Shown: positions 19,828 to 28,221, counted from the first letter of the stretch. The stretch: 35,250 bases of DNA from Streptomyces sp. MMG1121 (GCF_001280015.1 NZ_LGDV01000228.1:1-35250); one strand, 5' to 3'. Made by a program: numbers and translations. Notes: a model not told the origin generated them from the letters alone.

Positions 19828-22815
19828 ATGCGCTGGCCCCTCGGCCGTCCCACCACCGTCCGCACGCGGATCGTGGCGCTCGCCCTCGCCCCGGCCGTCG
19901 CGCTGATGGGCCTGTGGAGCTTCGCCATGTGGTCCGTCACCGGCGAACTGCGCGCGCTGGTCCGGGTCCAGGGGGTGTACGACGACTTCGGCACCCCCGT
20001 GGACACCGCGATCGGGCAGATCCAGATCGAGCGCCGGATGTCCGCCGCCTACCTGGGCGCCCGTCTCGACACCGGCGCCGCGGGCCGGCTGCTCGGACAG
20101 CAGCGACGTACCGACCAGGCCGTCGAGGCGATGAAGCGGGCGGTCCGGGACGGCGACCGGGGCCGGCTCACGGCACGCCAGCAGCATGCTCTGGACACCG
20201 TGGTCGCCGCCAGTGGCAGGCTGGACGGGCTGCGCCAGCGCGTGCTGTCCCGGAGCATCACCTGGGACCAGGCGGTCACCGAGTACAGCGCGCTCGTGGA
20301 GCCCGGCTTCGACGTACAGTCCACGCTCACCGCCCTGCAGGCCGGACAGCTCGCCCGCGAGGCCCAGGTCGTCATCGAGCTGGTGCGGGTGCGCGAGTTC
20401 GTCTCGCGGGAGGACGCGCTGGTCGCCGGGGCGCGGGCGGCCGGCACCCTGACCCACGGGCAGTACGGCACGCTGACCGCGGCCATCGAGGACCGACGGG
20501 TCTTCGAGCGGACGTACGTACCGGACCTGCCCGCCGACTCGCGCGGCCTGTTCGAGCAGTTCCAGCGCGGCGACCTGTACCGCTCGCTGGCGCGGGGCGA
20601 GGACGCGCTGCTGCGGGCCGGGGCGGCCGGCGCCGGGAAGGCCGTCGCGGCGGACACCTGGCGCTCGACCGTCGACCGGGCCGTCGTCCGCTACCGGGAG
20701 CTGTGCACCAGCTCCGCCGAGAACTCCGCCGCACGCGGGCGCGCCTTCGCCTACCGCGAGCTGACCAAGGCGGCCGTCGTCGGCGGGGTGGGGCTGGCCG
20801 CCGCGGGCCTGTCGCTGTGGTTCGCGGTGCGCGGCGCCCGGCGCATCTCGCGGCGCCTGGAGACGCTCCGGGACGCGGCCGATGTGCTGACGCAGCGCCA
20901 ACTGCCGGAAGTGATGAGGCGGTTGAGCGCGGGCGAGGAAGTGGACGCCGGGGCGGAGGCGCCGCCGCTGGCCGCCGACGAGGTCCGCGACGACGAGATC
21001 GGGCAGGTCGGCCGGTCCTTCAACACCGCTCGGCTCGCCGCCGTCGAGGCCGCCGTCACCCAGGCGACGCTGCGCAAGGGCCTGTTCGCGGTGCTGCTCA
21101 CCATCGCCCGCCGCAACCAGGCGCTGGTGCACCGGCAGCTGAAGCTCGTCGACACCCTGGAGCGGCGCACCGACGATCCGGACGTGCTGCGCGAGCTGTT
21201 CCGCATCGACCACCTCACCACGCGTATGCGGCGGCACGCGGAGAGCCTGATCATCCTCTCCGGCGCCGCGCCCGGCCGCCGCTGGCGCCGGCCCGTGCCG
21301 GTCGCGGACGTCGTCGCCTCGGCGGTGGGCGAGATCGAGGACTACGCGCGCGTGGTGGTGCCGCCGATGCCCGAGGCGAGGGTGGCCGCGGACGCGGTCG
21401 CCGACGTCGTCCATCTGATCGCCGAACTCCTGGAGAACGCCACGGTGTTCTCGCCGCCGCACACCCAGGTCACCCTGCGCACCGGGGGCGTCGGGACCGG
21501 GTTCGTCCTGGAGATCGACGACCGGGGACTCGGCCTCGACGCCGATGCGCGCGCCGACGCCCACGCCACCCTCACCGCCCCCGACGCCTTCGACCCCACC
21601 CGGCACGACCGCCTCGGCCTTTACGTCGTCGGCCGCCTGGCCGCCCGTCACGGCATCGAGGTCACCCTCCGCGACTCGCCGTACGGGGGGACGACGGCCG
21701 TGGTGCGGTTGCCTTCGGCGGTGCTGGCGGAGGAAACGGCGGCAGAGCCGGCGGGCGCGGGTACGGGTACGGATGCGGGGTTCGGCGCCGGGCCACGGCC
21801 CGCCGCAGCGATCGCCGCCGAACGGGGGCTGCCCTCCAGGAACGCCGAGGTGCGGGAGCTGCCGGCACGGAATGGCTCGGTACGGATGCTGCCGTCCGGG
21901 GATGCGGAGGCACCGGGGCCGGAGACCGGGGGCGCGGGCATGTCGGGGCTGCCGTCGGGCGAGGCGGGCGGACGGGTCGTGCCGTCCGGGGACGCGGAGG
22001 TACCGGAGCTGCTGGCCGGGGATGCGGGCGTGTCGGGGCTGCCGTCCGAAGGCGCGGACGTACGAGTGCCGCCGGGCGAGGACACCGCCGTACCGGAACT
22101 GCCGGCCAGGAGGCGCACGGGAGCCCGGTCTGTTGCCGGCCGGGCGACGCCCTCGGCGGAGCCGGCCGCCACGGGAACCACGCCCGCGCCGGACATGTCT
22201 GCCGGGCAGGGCGTCCCGCCTGCGCCGGAGCCAGTCCCTGGGCAGGGCGTCACGTCTGCGCCGGAGGCAGTCCGTGGGCAGGCCGTCACGTCTGCGCCGG
22301 AGGTGCCGGCCTGGCGAGGTTCCGCTCCCGCGCCGGAGGTGCCCGTCCGGCAGGGCGTCGCCCCTGCGTCGAACGTGCCCGCCGTCACGGAAACCGTCCG
22401 TGGTCCGGGGACACCCGCCGCCATGGGGATCGCGTCTGTGCCGGAGACGCCCGTCGGGCGAGGTTCCGCTCCCGCGCCGGAGATGCCCGTCCGGCAGGGC
22501 ATCGCCCCCGCGCCGGACGCCGCCCCCGCGCCGGACGCCGCCCGGCAGGGCGCCGTCCCCGCTCTGCCCACCCGGACCCGGCAGGCCTCGCTCGCCCCGG
22601 AGTTGCGGGACGAGCCGCCGCCCCGCGAGAGCGCGGCCGTGCCCGGACGCGAGGCCGACGCCGAGGAGATGCGTGCGATCTTCGGCGCGTTCCAGCGTGG
22701 TCTCGACCGCGGGCGGCGGGGCCTGCCCGCGAACCACGGGACGGCCGCCGGCCGGGAGATCCCAGAAACCACCACCGACGCCCACGAAGGGACGGACATC
22801 GACGATGCCCGGTGA
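19828..22815 (+). CDS. CvnA-like nitrate/nitrite-sensor-type histidine kinase
   Basis: A 995-aa membrane sensor that heads a conservon. Helix 1 is at about 14-36, an extracellular domain of the NIT type at about 40-310 (IGQIQIERRMSAAYLGARLD), and helix 2 at about 315-335. A HAMP-like segment and a dimerisation part (HRQLKLVDTLERRTDD, then FRIDHLTTRMRRHAESLI) follow. The ATPase domain has its N box in IAELLENATVFSPPH (N537), G1 box DDRGLGLD and a G2 region in YGGTTAVVRLP. From about 632 to 925 the protein is a Pro/Ala/Gly/Val-rich repeat tail, ending in a conserved IFGAFQRGLDRGR. ATG 19828 is favoured by the RWPLGRP-type N-terminus; GTG 19786 would add 14 residues but lies upstream of the predicted transcript start. 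It overlaps the roadblock gene by 11 nt. Confidence 0.85.
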   Translation: MRWPLGRPTTVRTRIVALALAPAVALMGLWSFAMWSVTGELRALVRVQGVYDDFGTPVDTAIGQIQIERRMSAAYLGARLDTGAAGRLLGQQRRTDQAVEAMKRAVRDGDRGRLTARQQHALDTVVAASGRLDGLRQRVLSRSITWDQAVTEYSALVEPGFDVQSTLTALQAGQLAREAQVVIELVRVREFVSREDALVAGARAAGTLTHGQYGTLTAAIEDRRVFERTYVPDLPADSRGLFEQFQRGDLYRSLARGEDALLRAGAAGAGKAVAADTWRSTVDRAVVRYRELCTSSAENSAARGRAFAYRELTKAAVVGGVGLAAAGLSLWFAVRGARRISRRLETLRDAADVLTQRQLPEVMRRLSAGEEVDAGAEAPPLAADEVRDDEIGQVGRSFNTARLAAVEAAVTQATLRKGLFAVLLTIARRNQALVHRQLKLVDTLERRTDDPDVLRELFRIDHLTTRMRRHAESLIILSGAAPGRRWRRPVPVADVVASAVGEIEDYARVVVPPMPEARVAADAVADVVHLIAELLENATVFSPPHTQVTLRTGGVGTGFVLEIDDRGLGLDADARADAHATLTAPDAFDPTRHDRLGLYVVGRLAARHGIEVTLRDSPYGGTTAVVRLPSAVLAEETAAEPAGAGTGTDAGFGAGPRPAAAIAAERGLPSRNAEVRELPARNGSVRMLPSGDAEAPGPETGGAGMSGLPSGEAGGRVVPSGDAEVPELLAGDAGVSGLPSEGADVRVPPGEDTAVPELPARRRTGARSVAGRATPSAEPAATGTTPAPDMSAGQGVPPAPEPVPGQGVTSAPEAVRGQAVTSAPEVPAWRGSAPAPEVPVRQGVAPASNVPAVTETVRGPGTPAAMGIASVPETPVGRGSAPAPEMPVRQGIAPAPDAAPAPDAARQGAVPALPTRTRQASLAPELRDEPPPRESAAVPGREADAEEMRAIFGAFQRGLDRGRRGLPANHGTAAGREIPETTTDAHEGTDIDDAR
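21826..22541 (+). repeat. Degenerate repeat array inside the sensor kinase tail
   Basis: The kinase tail is built of two repeat families. The first, about 21826-22110, repeats words like LPSGDAEVPEL. The second, about 22200-22541, repeats GQGVTSAPE-type units. At DNA level a 52-nt block at 22313-22364 recurs at 22457-22508 with only two differences, and an 18-nt unit is perfectly duplicated at 22506-22523 and 22524-22541. Recent duplication is therefore likely. Confidence 0.7.
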
Positions 22816-23242
22816 CGAACACAGGACCGAGCAGTCCGCCGTGCCCAGCGGAGCGGTCGGCACGGATCTCGGCTGGCTGCTGGACGACCTCGTGGCGCGC
22901 ACCGGCCATGTCCGGCAGGCCGTGCTGCTGACCGCCGACGGCCTGCCGCTCAGCAGCTCCGACGGTATGCGCCGGCGGGACATCGAGCATCTGGCCGCCG
23001 TCTGCTCCGGCTTCCACGGCCTGGCCCGTTCGGCGGGGGAGCGGTTCGACGCGGGCGGGGTGCGGCAGACCATGGTGATGCTGGACGACGCCTACCTCTT
23101 CATCACCCCGGCCGGCCACGGCAGCCGGCTCGCCGTCCTCAGCGAGGCCCACACCGACGTCGGCCAGCTCGCCCACGAGATGGCCCTGCTCGTCCGCCGC
23201 CTCGGCCGCCATCTGGACGCGGCCGCCCGCTCGACCCCCTGA
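22805..23242 (+). CDS. CvnB-like roadblock/LC7 protein
   Basis: A 145-aa cytosolic protein of the roadblock/LC7 fold, which in conservons binds the small GTPase and probably regulates it. The core runs from LGWLLDDLVARTGHVRQAVL through TADGLPLSSSDGMRRRDIEH to HEMALLVRRLGRHL. Its start lies within the end of the kinase gene (11-nt overlap), and the DUF742 gene begins 8 nt after its stop, so the three form one operon. The usual GTPase partner is not encoded next to it. Confidence 0.9.
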   Translation: MPGDEHRTEQSAVPSGAVGTDLGWLLDDLVARTGHVRQAVLLTADGLPLSSSDGMRRRDIEHLAAVCSGFHGLARSAGERFDAGGVRQTMVMLDDAYLFITPAGHGSRLAVLSEAHTDVGQLAHEMALLVRRLGRHLDAAARSTP

Positions 23243-23249
23243 TCCCACC

Positions 23250-23630
23250 GTGAGCGACGAGCACTGGTACGAGGACGAGACCGGGTCGATGGTGCGCCCC
23301 TACACCGTGACCCGGGGCCGCACCCGCCCTTCGGGCACCTACGCCATCGACCTGATGTCCCCGGTCAGCGCGGTGGAGGGCGTGGCGCAGGGGCCGGACA
23401 TCGACCATGCCCGTGCCGCGCTGCTCGACCTCATCCGCGGTGGCCGGCGCCCCGTCGTGGAGCTGGCCGCGGACGCCGACCTGCCCCTGACCGTCCTGCG
23501 CGTCCTCCTCGGCGACCTGGCCGAGGCGGGCCTGATCCGCATCGACGCACCCCGCCGCTCCCCGACGGGCGGACCGGCCGCCGACCCGGTGCTGCTGCGG
23601 GAGATCGTGGAGCGGTTGCGGGAGATCTGA
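23250..23630 (+). CDS. CvnC-like DUF742 protein
   Basis: A 126-aa protein of the DUF742 family, the third member of Streptomyces conservons. It shows the family opening WYEDETGSMVRPYTVTRGRT and a winged-helix-like half (VVELAADADLPLTVLRVLLG, then DLAEAGLIRIDAP). In complete conservons a P-loop GTPase (CvnD) follows at once and usually overlaps. Here the frame ends at 23630 and the next gene is a DUF4232 lipoprotein, so the GTPase is absent. GTG 23250 lies 8 nt after the roadblock stop. Confidence 0.9.
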   Translation: MSDEHWYEDETGSMVRPYTVTRGRTRPSGTYAIDLMSPVSAVEGVAQGPDIDHARAALLDLIRGGRRPVVELAADADLPLTVLRVLLGDLAEAGLIRIDAPRRSPTGGPAADPVLLREIVERLREI

Positions 23631-23730
23631 GCAGGGCTCACGGATCTTGTAACAGGCATGTATTAGGGGCGTACGGAGGGGAACGGCACAAGGGCCCGCG
23701 GCTGTCTCACCGGGCGGCAAGTGACCAGTG

Positions 23731-23759
23731 CCGCTTCCTGCCTGCGGGCAGGGGAGCGG
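23731..23759 (+). promoter_or_regulatory. Hairpin just before the DUF4232 gene
   Basis: A 12/13-nt stem with one bulge (23731-23742 with 23747-23759) ends 20 nt before the start codon and next to the ribosome-binding site. It may be the terminator of the conservon operon or a leader structure of the lipoprotein gene. Confidence 0.4.
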
Positions 23760-23779
23760 CAACGCCCTGAAGGGGAACC

Positions 23780-24433
23780 ATGCGCGTCCAGAAGCTCTCG
23801 CTGCTCGCCATCGCCGCTGTCGCCGGTCTGTCGCTCACCGCCTGCCAGGGCAGTGACAACGGCTCCTCCGGCTCGAAGGACTCCTCCGCCCCGAGCCAGA
23901 GCGCCGGCGCGCAGGACTCCGGTTCCCAGGGCTCAGGTTCCCAGGCCACCGGCGGCAGCGGCGCGGCCTCCGGCAAGGGCACCAGCACCGGAACCGGCAG
24001 TTCCGGCTCGGCCGGCGGCGGCACGGCCGTGGGCGGCGGTTCCGGCGCGTGCAAGACCTCCCAGCTCGCGCTCAGCACCTCCGGCGGCATGGCGCAGGGC
24101 GAGCTGATCGTCAACCTGAAGAACACCGGCTCCGCCACCTGCTCCCTCAAGGGCTTCCCCGGCGCCGACCTCAAGAGCAAGGACGGCACGATCAGCGCCC
24201 ACCGGAGCAAGATCGCCCCGGTGCCGGTCAGCGTCAGGCCGGGCCAGGAGACCCGCTTCACCCTGCACTACCCGCCGAACAACTCCGGCGGCTCCGGCGA
24301 GACCTTCACCAGCCTGATCGTCACGCCGCCCAACGAGACCCACTCGCAGACCCTGCCGGTCACCATCAACGTCCCCGTGTCGGACGGCACCGGCCCCGCG
24401 ATCACCGTCGACCCGGTCGGCACCGGCAAGTAG
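23780..24433 (+). CDS. DUF4232 lipoprotein
   Basis: A 217-aa predicted lipoprotein. The signal ends in LTAC with Cys22. Residues about 23-90 are an almost pure Ser/Gly/Ala/Thr linker, likely a flexible spacer to carry the domain through the cell wall. Residues about 93-217 match DUF4232, an immunoglobulin-like extracellular domain common in Streptomyces (ALSTSGGMAQGELIVNLKNT, then GSATCSLKGFPGADL). AAGGGGAA precedes ATG 23780. Its function is unknown. It follows the conservon-like genes on the same strand with a 149-nt gap, so a shared role is only possible. Confidence 0.85.
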   Translation: MRVQKLSLLAIAAVAGLSLTACQGSDNGSSGSKDSSAPSQSAGAQDSGSQGSGSQATGGSGAASGKGTSTGTGSSGSAGGGTAVGGGSGACKTSQLALSTSGGMAQGELIVNLKNTGSATCSLKGFPGADLKSKDGTISAHRSKIAPVPVSVRPGQETRFTLHYPPNNSGGSGETFTSLIVTPPNETHSQTLPVTINVPVSDGTGPAITVDPVGTGK

Positions 24434-24449
24434 CGGGCAGGAGCAGGGC

Positions 24450-24469
24450 CCGGCGGCGGGGGCCGCCGG
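24450..24469 (+). terminator. Hairpin after the DUF4232 gene
   Basis: A perfect 8-bp GC stem (24450-24457 with 24462-24469) with a GGGG loop lies 16 nt after the stop codon. A terminator is the simplest reading. Confidence 0.55.
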
Positions 24470-24555
24470 AGCACGGCCCCCGAAGGTCTCGTACCCCCGT
24501 CCGTGACCTGCGTCTCAGGGGGTCTCGGGGAGGACGGGGACCGATCCCCGGGGCG

Positions 24556-24615
24556 CGCAACGAATCGCCGCCCCGCCCCCGCTCCACGCAACGAACCGCG
24601 CACAGGCGCGCAACG
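24556..24615. promoter_or_regulatory. Three helically phased CGCAACG repeats
   Basis: CGCAACG occurs at 24556-24562, 24587-24593 and 24609-24615, with start-to-start distances of 31 and 22 nt, close to three and two turns of DNA. The last copy ends 8 nt upstream of the proposed -35 box of the amidase promoter. This is the arrangement expected for an activator. Confidence 0.45.
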
Positions 24616-24623
24616 GCTCCTTC

Positions 24624-24653
24624 TTGTCCGGCCGAGTGTGGCGACCGTACCTT
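24624..24653 (+). promoter_or_regulatory. Candidate promoter of the amidase/monooxygenase operon
   Basis: TTGTCC (24624-24629) and TACCTT (24648-24653) are spaced by 18 nt, about 40 nt before the amidase start codon. Confidence 0.45.
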
Positions 24654-24692
24654 CTTTACGGCCCCATAACCCCCGTCCGGTGAGGATCACGC

Positions 24693-25481
24693 ATGCGCAC
24701 CGCCTTGCTCCAGAGCTCCGGCCGCCCCGGCTCGGTCGCCGAGAACCTCGAGGTCCTCGACGCGGCCGCGGGCCGGGCCGCCGCAGCGGGCGCCGCGCTC
24801 CTCGCCGCACCGGAGATGTTCCTGACCGGGTACGCGATCGGCGACGACATCGGCCGCCTCGCCGAGCCTGCCGACGGCGCCTGCGCCGACGCGATCGCCG
24901 AGACCGCCACCCGGCACGGCGTCGCGATCGCCTACGGCTACCCGGAGCGCGACGGCGAGACCGTCTACAACTCCGCGCAGCTGATCTCCGCCGACGGCAC
25001 CCGGCTCGCGAACTACCGCAAGACCCACCTCTTCGGCTGCTTCGAGCGCGACCACTTCACGCCGGGCGAGCAGCCGGTCGTCCAGGCCGAGCTGAACGGC
25101 CTGACCGTGGGCCTGATGATCTGCTACGACGTCGAGTTCCCGGAGAACGTCCGCGCCCACGCCCTGGCCGGTACGGACCTCCTCGTCGTCCCGACCGCGC
25201 AGATGCACCCCTTCCAGTTCGTCGCCGAGTCGATGATCCCGGTGCGCGCCTTCGAGAACCAGATGTACGTCGCCTACGTCAACCGGGTCGGCCAGGAAGG
25301 GGAGTTCGAGTTCGTCGGGCTCTCCACCCTCGCGGGTCCCGACGGCATCGCCCGCACCCGGGCCGGCCGCGCCGAGCAGCTGGTCTTCGCCGACGCCGAC
25401 CCCGCCTTCCTGGCCGCGTCCCGCGAGGCCAACCCGTATCTGAAGGACCGCCGGCCCGGTCTCTACGGGTCCCTGGCCTGA
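24693..25481 (+). CDS. Nitrilase-superfamily amidase, DavA-like
   Basis: A 262-aa cytosolic carbon-nitrogen hydrolase. The Glu-Lys-Cys triad is intact: E41 in APEMFLTGY, K110 in NYRKTHLFG and C144 in MICYDVEFPE. The length is right for single-domain amidases of the superfamily. GAGGA lies 6 nt before ATG 24693. It is followed after 69 nt by a lysine/arginine 2-monooxygenase-like enzyme, whose product is an amide; the Pseudomonas pair DavB/DavA has the same chemistry and the same two families. I therefore infer a 5-aminovaleramide or 4-guanidinobutyramide amidase. Streptomyces is known to use the arginine monooxygenase route, so both substrates are open. Confidence 0.82.
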   Translation: MRTALLQSSGRPGSVAENLEVLDAAAGRAAAAGAALLAAPEMFLTGYAIGDDIGRLAEPADGACADAIAETATRHGVAIAYGYPERDGETVYNSAQLISADGTRLANYRKTHLFGCFERDHFTPGEQPVVQAELNGLTVGLMICYDVEFPENVRAHALAGTDLLVVPTAQMHPFQFVAESMIPVRAFENQMYVAYVNRVGQEGEFEFVGLSTLAGPDGIARTRAGRAEQLVFADADPAFLAASREANPYLKDRRPGLYGSLA

Positions 25482-25550
25482 CACCCCCGAGCTTCCCCCT
25501 GAACTTCTGAACTTCCCCCCGAGTTCTTTCGCGCAAGGAGTCCGTACCCC

Positions 25551-27248
25551 ATGACGTCCACGGTGCCCAACGCCGTCGAGCACACCGGCGAGCAGCAGCC
25601 GCCGATCACCATGTTCGGCCCGGACTTCCCCTACGCCTACGACGACTTCCTCGCCCACCCGGCGGGCCTCGGCCAGATACCCGCGACCGGGCACGGCACC
25701 GAGGTCGCGGTCATCGGCGGCGGTCTGTCCGGCATCGTGGCCGCCTACGAGCTGATGAAGATGGGCCTCAAGCCCGTCGTCTACGAGGCCGACGAGATCG
25801 GCGGCCGGCTGCGCACGGTCGGCTTCGAGGGCTGTGACGAGTCGCTGACCGCCGAGATGGGCGCGATGCGCTTCCCGCCGTCCTCGACCGCCCTCCAGCA
25901 CTACATCGACCTGGTGGGCCTTCAGACCCGGCCCTTCCCCAACCCCCTGGCCGAGGCGACCCCTTCGACGGTCGTCGACCTCAAGGGCGAGTCGCACTAC
26001 GCCGAGACCGTCGACGACCTGCCGCAGGTCTACCGCGATGTCGCCGCGGCCTGGAACAAGTGCCTGGACGAGGGCGCCGACTTCTCCGACATGAACCGCG
26101 CCATGCGCGAGCGCGACGTCCCGCGCATCCGCGAGATCTGGGCGAAGCTGGTCGAGAAGCTCGACAACCAGACCTTCTACGGCTTCCTCTGCGACTCCGA
26201 GGCCTTCAAGTCCTTCCGGCACCGCGAGATCTTCGGCCAGGTCGGCTTCGGCACCGGCGGCTGGGACACCGACTTCCCCAACTCCATCCTGGAGATCCTG
26301 CGCGTCGTCTACACCGAGGCCGACGACCACCACCGGGGCATCGTCGGCGGCTCCCAGCAGCTGCCGCTGCGGCTGTGGGAGCGCGAGCCGGAGAAGATCG
26401 TCCACTGGCCGTACGGCACCTCGCTGAAGTCCCTGCACGCGGACGGCGAGCCGCGCCCGGCCGTGACCCGGCTGCACCGCACCGCGGGCAACCAGATCAC
26501 CGTGACGGACGCGAACGGCGACATCCGCACCTACCAGGCGGCGATCTTCACCGCCCAGTCCTGGATGCTGCTGTCCAAGGTCGCCTGCGACGACTCGCTC
26601 TTCCCGATCGACCACTGGACGGCGATCGAGCGCACCCACTACATGGAGTCGAGCAAGCTCTTCGTGCCCGTCGACCGGCCCTTCTGGCTGGACAAGGACG
26701 AGGAGACCGGCCGGGACGTCATGTCGATGACGCTGACCGACCGCATGACCCGGGGCACCTATCTGCTGGACGACGGCCCGGACAAGCCCGCCGTCATCTG
26801 CCTCTCCTACACCTGGTGCGACGACAGCCTGAAGTGGCTGCCGCTGTCCGCGAACGAGCGGATGGAGGTCATGCTGAAGTCACTCGGCGAGATCTACCCC
26901 AAGGTCGACATCCGCAAGCACGTCATCGGCAACCCGGTGACCGTCTCCTGGGAGAACGAGCCCTACTTCATGGGCGCGTTCAAGGCCAACCTGCCCGGCC
27001 ACTACCGCTACCAGCGGCGTCTGTTCACGCACTTCATGCAGGACCGGCTGCCCGAGGACAAGCGGGGCATCTTCCTCGCCGGCGACGACATCTCCTGGAC
27101 CGCCGGCTGGGCCGAGGGCGCCGTCCAGACCGCGCTGAACGCGGTCTGGGGCGTCATGCACCAGCTGGGCGGGACGACCGACCCGACCAACCCCGGCCCG
27201 GGTGACGTCTACGACGAGATCGCCCCGGTGGAGCTTCCCGAGGACTGA
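25551..27248 (+). CDS. FAD-dependent L-lysine/L-arginine 2-monooxygenase-like enzyme, DavB-like
   Basis: A 565-aa flavin amine oxidase. The FAD-binding Rossmann motif is VAVIGGGLSGIVAAYELMKM (about 51-70), then VYEADEIGGRLRTVG. From memory it follows Pseudomonas DavB closely along its length: ITMFGPDFPYAYDDFLAHPA near the start, FGQVGFGTGGWDTDFPNS, MTLTDRMTRGTYLLDDG, and the FAD C-terminal block GIFLAGDDISWTAGWAEGAV. These enzymes convert a basic L-amino acid and oxygen to the amide one carbon shorter, CO2 and water. AAGGAG lies 10 nt before ATG 25551. The amidase directly upstream would hydrolyse the product. Lysine and arginine cannot be told apart by eye; a tryptophan-type enzyme is less likely given the DavB resemblance. 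Confidence 0.85.
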   Translation: MTSTVPNAVEHTGEQQPPITMFGPDFPYAYDDFLAHPAGLGQIPATGHGTEVAVIGGGLSGIVAAYELMKMGLKPVVYEADEIGGRLRTVGFEGCDESLTAEMGAMRFPPSSTALQHYIDLVGLQTRPFPNPLAEATPSTVVDLKGESHYAETVDDLPQVYRDVAAAWNKCLDEGADFSDMNRAMRERDVPRIREIWAKLVEKLDNQTFYGFLCDSEAFKSFRHREIFGQVGFGTGGWDTDFPNSILEILRVVYTEADDHHRGIVGGSQQLPLRLWEREPEKIVHWPYGTSLKSLHADGEPRPAVTRLHRTAGNQITVTDANGDIRTYQAAIFTAQSWMLLSKVACDDSLFPIDHWTAIERTHYMESSKLFVPVDRPFWLDKDEETGRDVMSMTLTDRMTRGTYLLDDGPDKPAVICLSYTWCDDSLKWLPLSANERMEVMLKSLGEIYPKVDIRKHVIGNPVTVSWENEPYFMGAFKANLPGHYRYQRRLFTHFMQDRLPEDKRGIFLAGDDISWTAGWAEGAVQTALNAVWGVMHQLGGTTDPTNPGPGDVYDEIAPVELPED

Positions 27249-27291
27249 CCGGGAGCGACGGGAACACCGACCAAGGCGTGGGCGGCCGGCC

Positions 27292-28221
27292 TCAGACTCC
27301 GGCCGCCCGCGCCTTCTCAAACACCTCGGCGGCCACGTCCTTCAGCTCCTCCGCGTCCCGCGCGGCGCCCTGGAGGTCGATGAGGATCTCGTCCAGGCCG
27401 ACCGCCGCGTGCTCCACGAGGTCCGCCACGATCTGGTCGACACTGCCCTGGAACGGGCTGCGGTCGGCGCCCTCGTACGGCTTCGCCTCACGGGCGGTGT
27501 TCACCCGCAGCACCGACCGGACGGGCCTGGTACGGCCCCGCTCCTCGGCCAGCTCCCGCAGCTGCCGCCACTGGGCGGCTAGCTGCTCGGCCCCCGTGGC
27601 CACCGGCAGCCAGCCGTCGGCGTGGTCCACCAGCCGGCGCAGCGCCCGCTGGTTGCCCGCGGCCAGCAGAATCGGGATCGGTCGCGCGGGCTTGGGTCCG
27701 ACCGCCGCGGAGGCGATCTTCGTGAGAGTGCCGTCGTAGACGACCGGATCCGGTCCCCACACCGCCCGGCACACCTCGATGATCTCGTCCAGCGCCTTGC
27801 CCCGCTCCTCGAAGGGACGGACGGAGGAGGCCGCGTACTCGTCCAGGGACCAGCCGGTGCCGAGGCCCGCGACCACCCGCCCGCCGCTCGCCGCGTCCAG
27901 TGAGGCGAGGGCCTTGGCGAGCTGGAACGGCACGTGCAGCGGCGCCACCAGGACGCTGGAGCCCAGCTCCGCCCGCTCGGTGGCCGCCGCGGCCAGGGTG
28001 AGGCTGACCAGCGGGTCCGCCACGTTGCGGTACCGGTCCGGCCACGGGACCCCGTCCATGCCGTACAGCCCCTGCGTGGCGGGCTCGGGGAACAGGGCAC
28101 GCTCGAAGACCCACAGGCTCTCGTAACCGATCCGCTCGGCGGCGCGGGCCACGTCGGGCACGTCCTCGCCGAGGGAGTACTGCTGCATCTGGGGGAGACC
28201 GAGACCGAGCCGGGTTGTCAT
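27292..28221 (-). CDS. LLM-class, probably F420-dependent, oxidoreductase
   Basis: A 309-aa member of the luciferase-like TIM-barrel family. It opens TTRLGLGLPQMQQYSLGEDV, with the typical AERIGYESLWVFER and VVAGLGTGWSLDEYAASSV; the second of these matches the branch that uses the deazaflavin F420, which actinomycetes make. The substrate is unknown. Start ATG 28221 is chosen because GAGGAG lies 5 nt upstream on the minus strand; an in-frame GTG two codons earlier would overlap that box. The gene converges on the monooxygenase with a 43-nt gap and faces away from its neighbours, so it is probably transcribed alone. Confidence 0.87.
   Translation of the reverse strand: MTTRLGLGLPQMQQYSLGEDVPDVARAAERIGYESLWVFERALFPEPATQGLYGMDGVPWPDRYRNVADPLVSLTLAAAATERAELGSSVLVAPLHVPFQLAKALASLDAASGGRVVAGLGTGWSLDEYAASSVRPFEERGKALDEIIEVCRAVWGPDPVVYDGTLTKIASAAVGPKPARPIPILLAAGNQRALRRLVDHADGWLPVATGAEQLAAQWRQLRELAEERGRTRPVRSVLRVNTAREAKPYEGADRSPFQGSVDQIVADLVEHAAVGLDEILIDLQGAARDAEELKDVAAEVFEKARAAGV

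Noticed and set aside
21826..22541. CRISPR or intergenic satellite
   Set aside because: The repeats are in frame within the kinase gene, degenerate, and have no regular spacers or cas genes.
19798..23073. 1091-aa open frame on the minus strand
   Set aside because: It mirrors the kinase gene and its repeats; the protein is Arg/Gly-rich with no recognisable domain.
23647..23666. Promoter TTGTAA/TATTAG before the DUF4232 gene
   Set aside because: The two boxes are only 8 nt apart and no alternative partner has proper spacing.
24693..27248. Indole-3-acetic acid synthesis (IaaM/IaaH)
   Set aside because: The oxidase resembles DavB and the amidase is nitrilase-type, not the amidase-signature type of IaaH.
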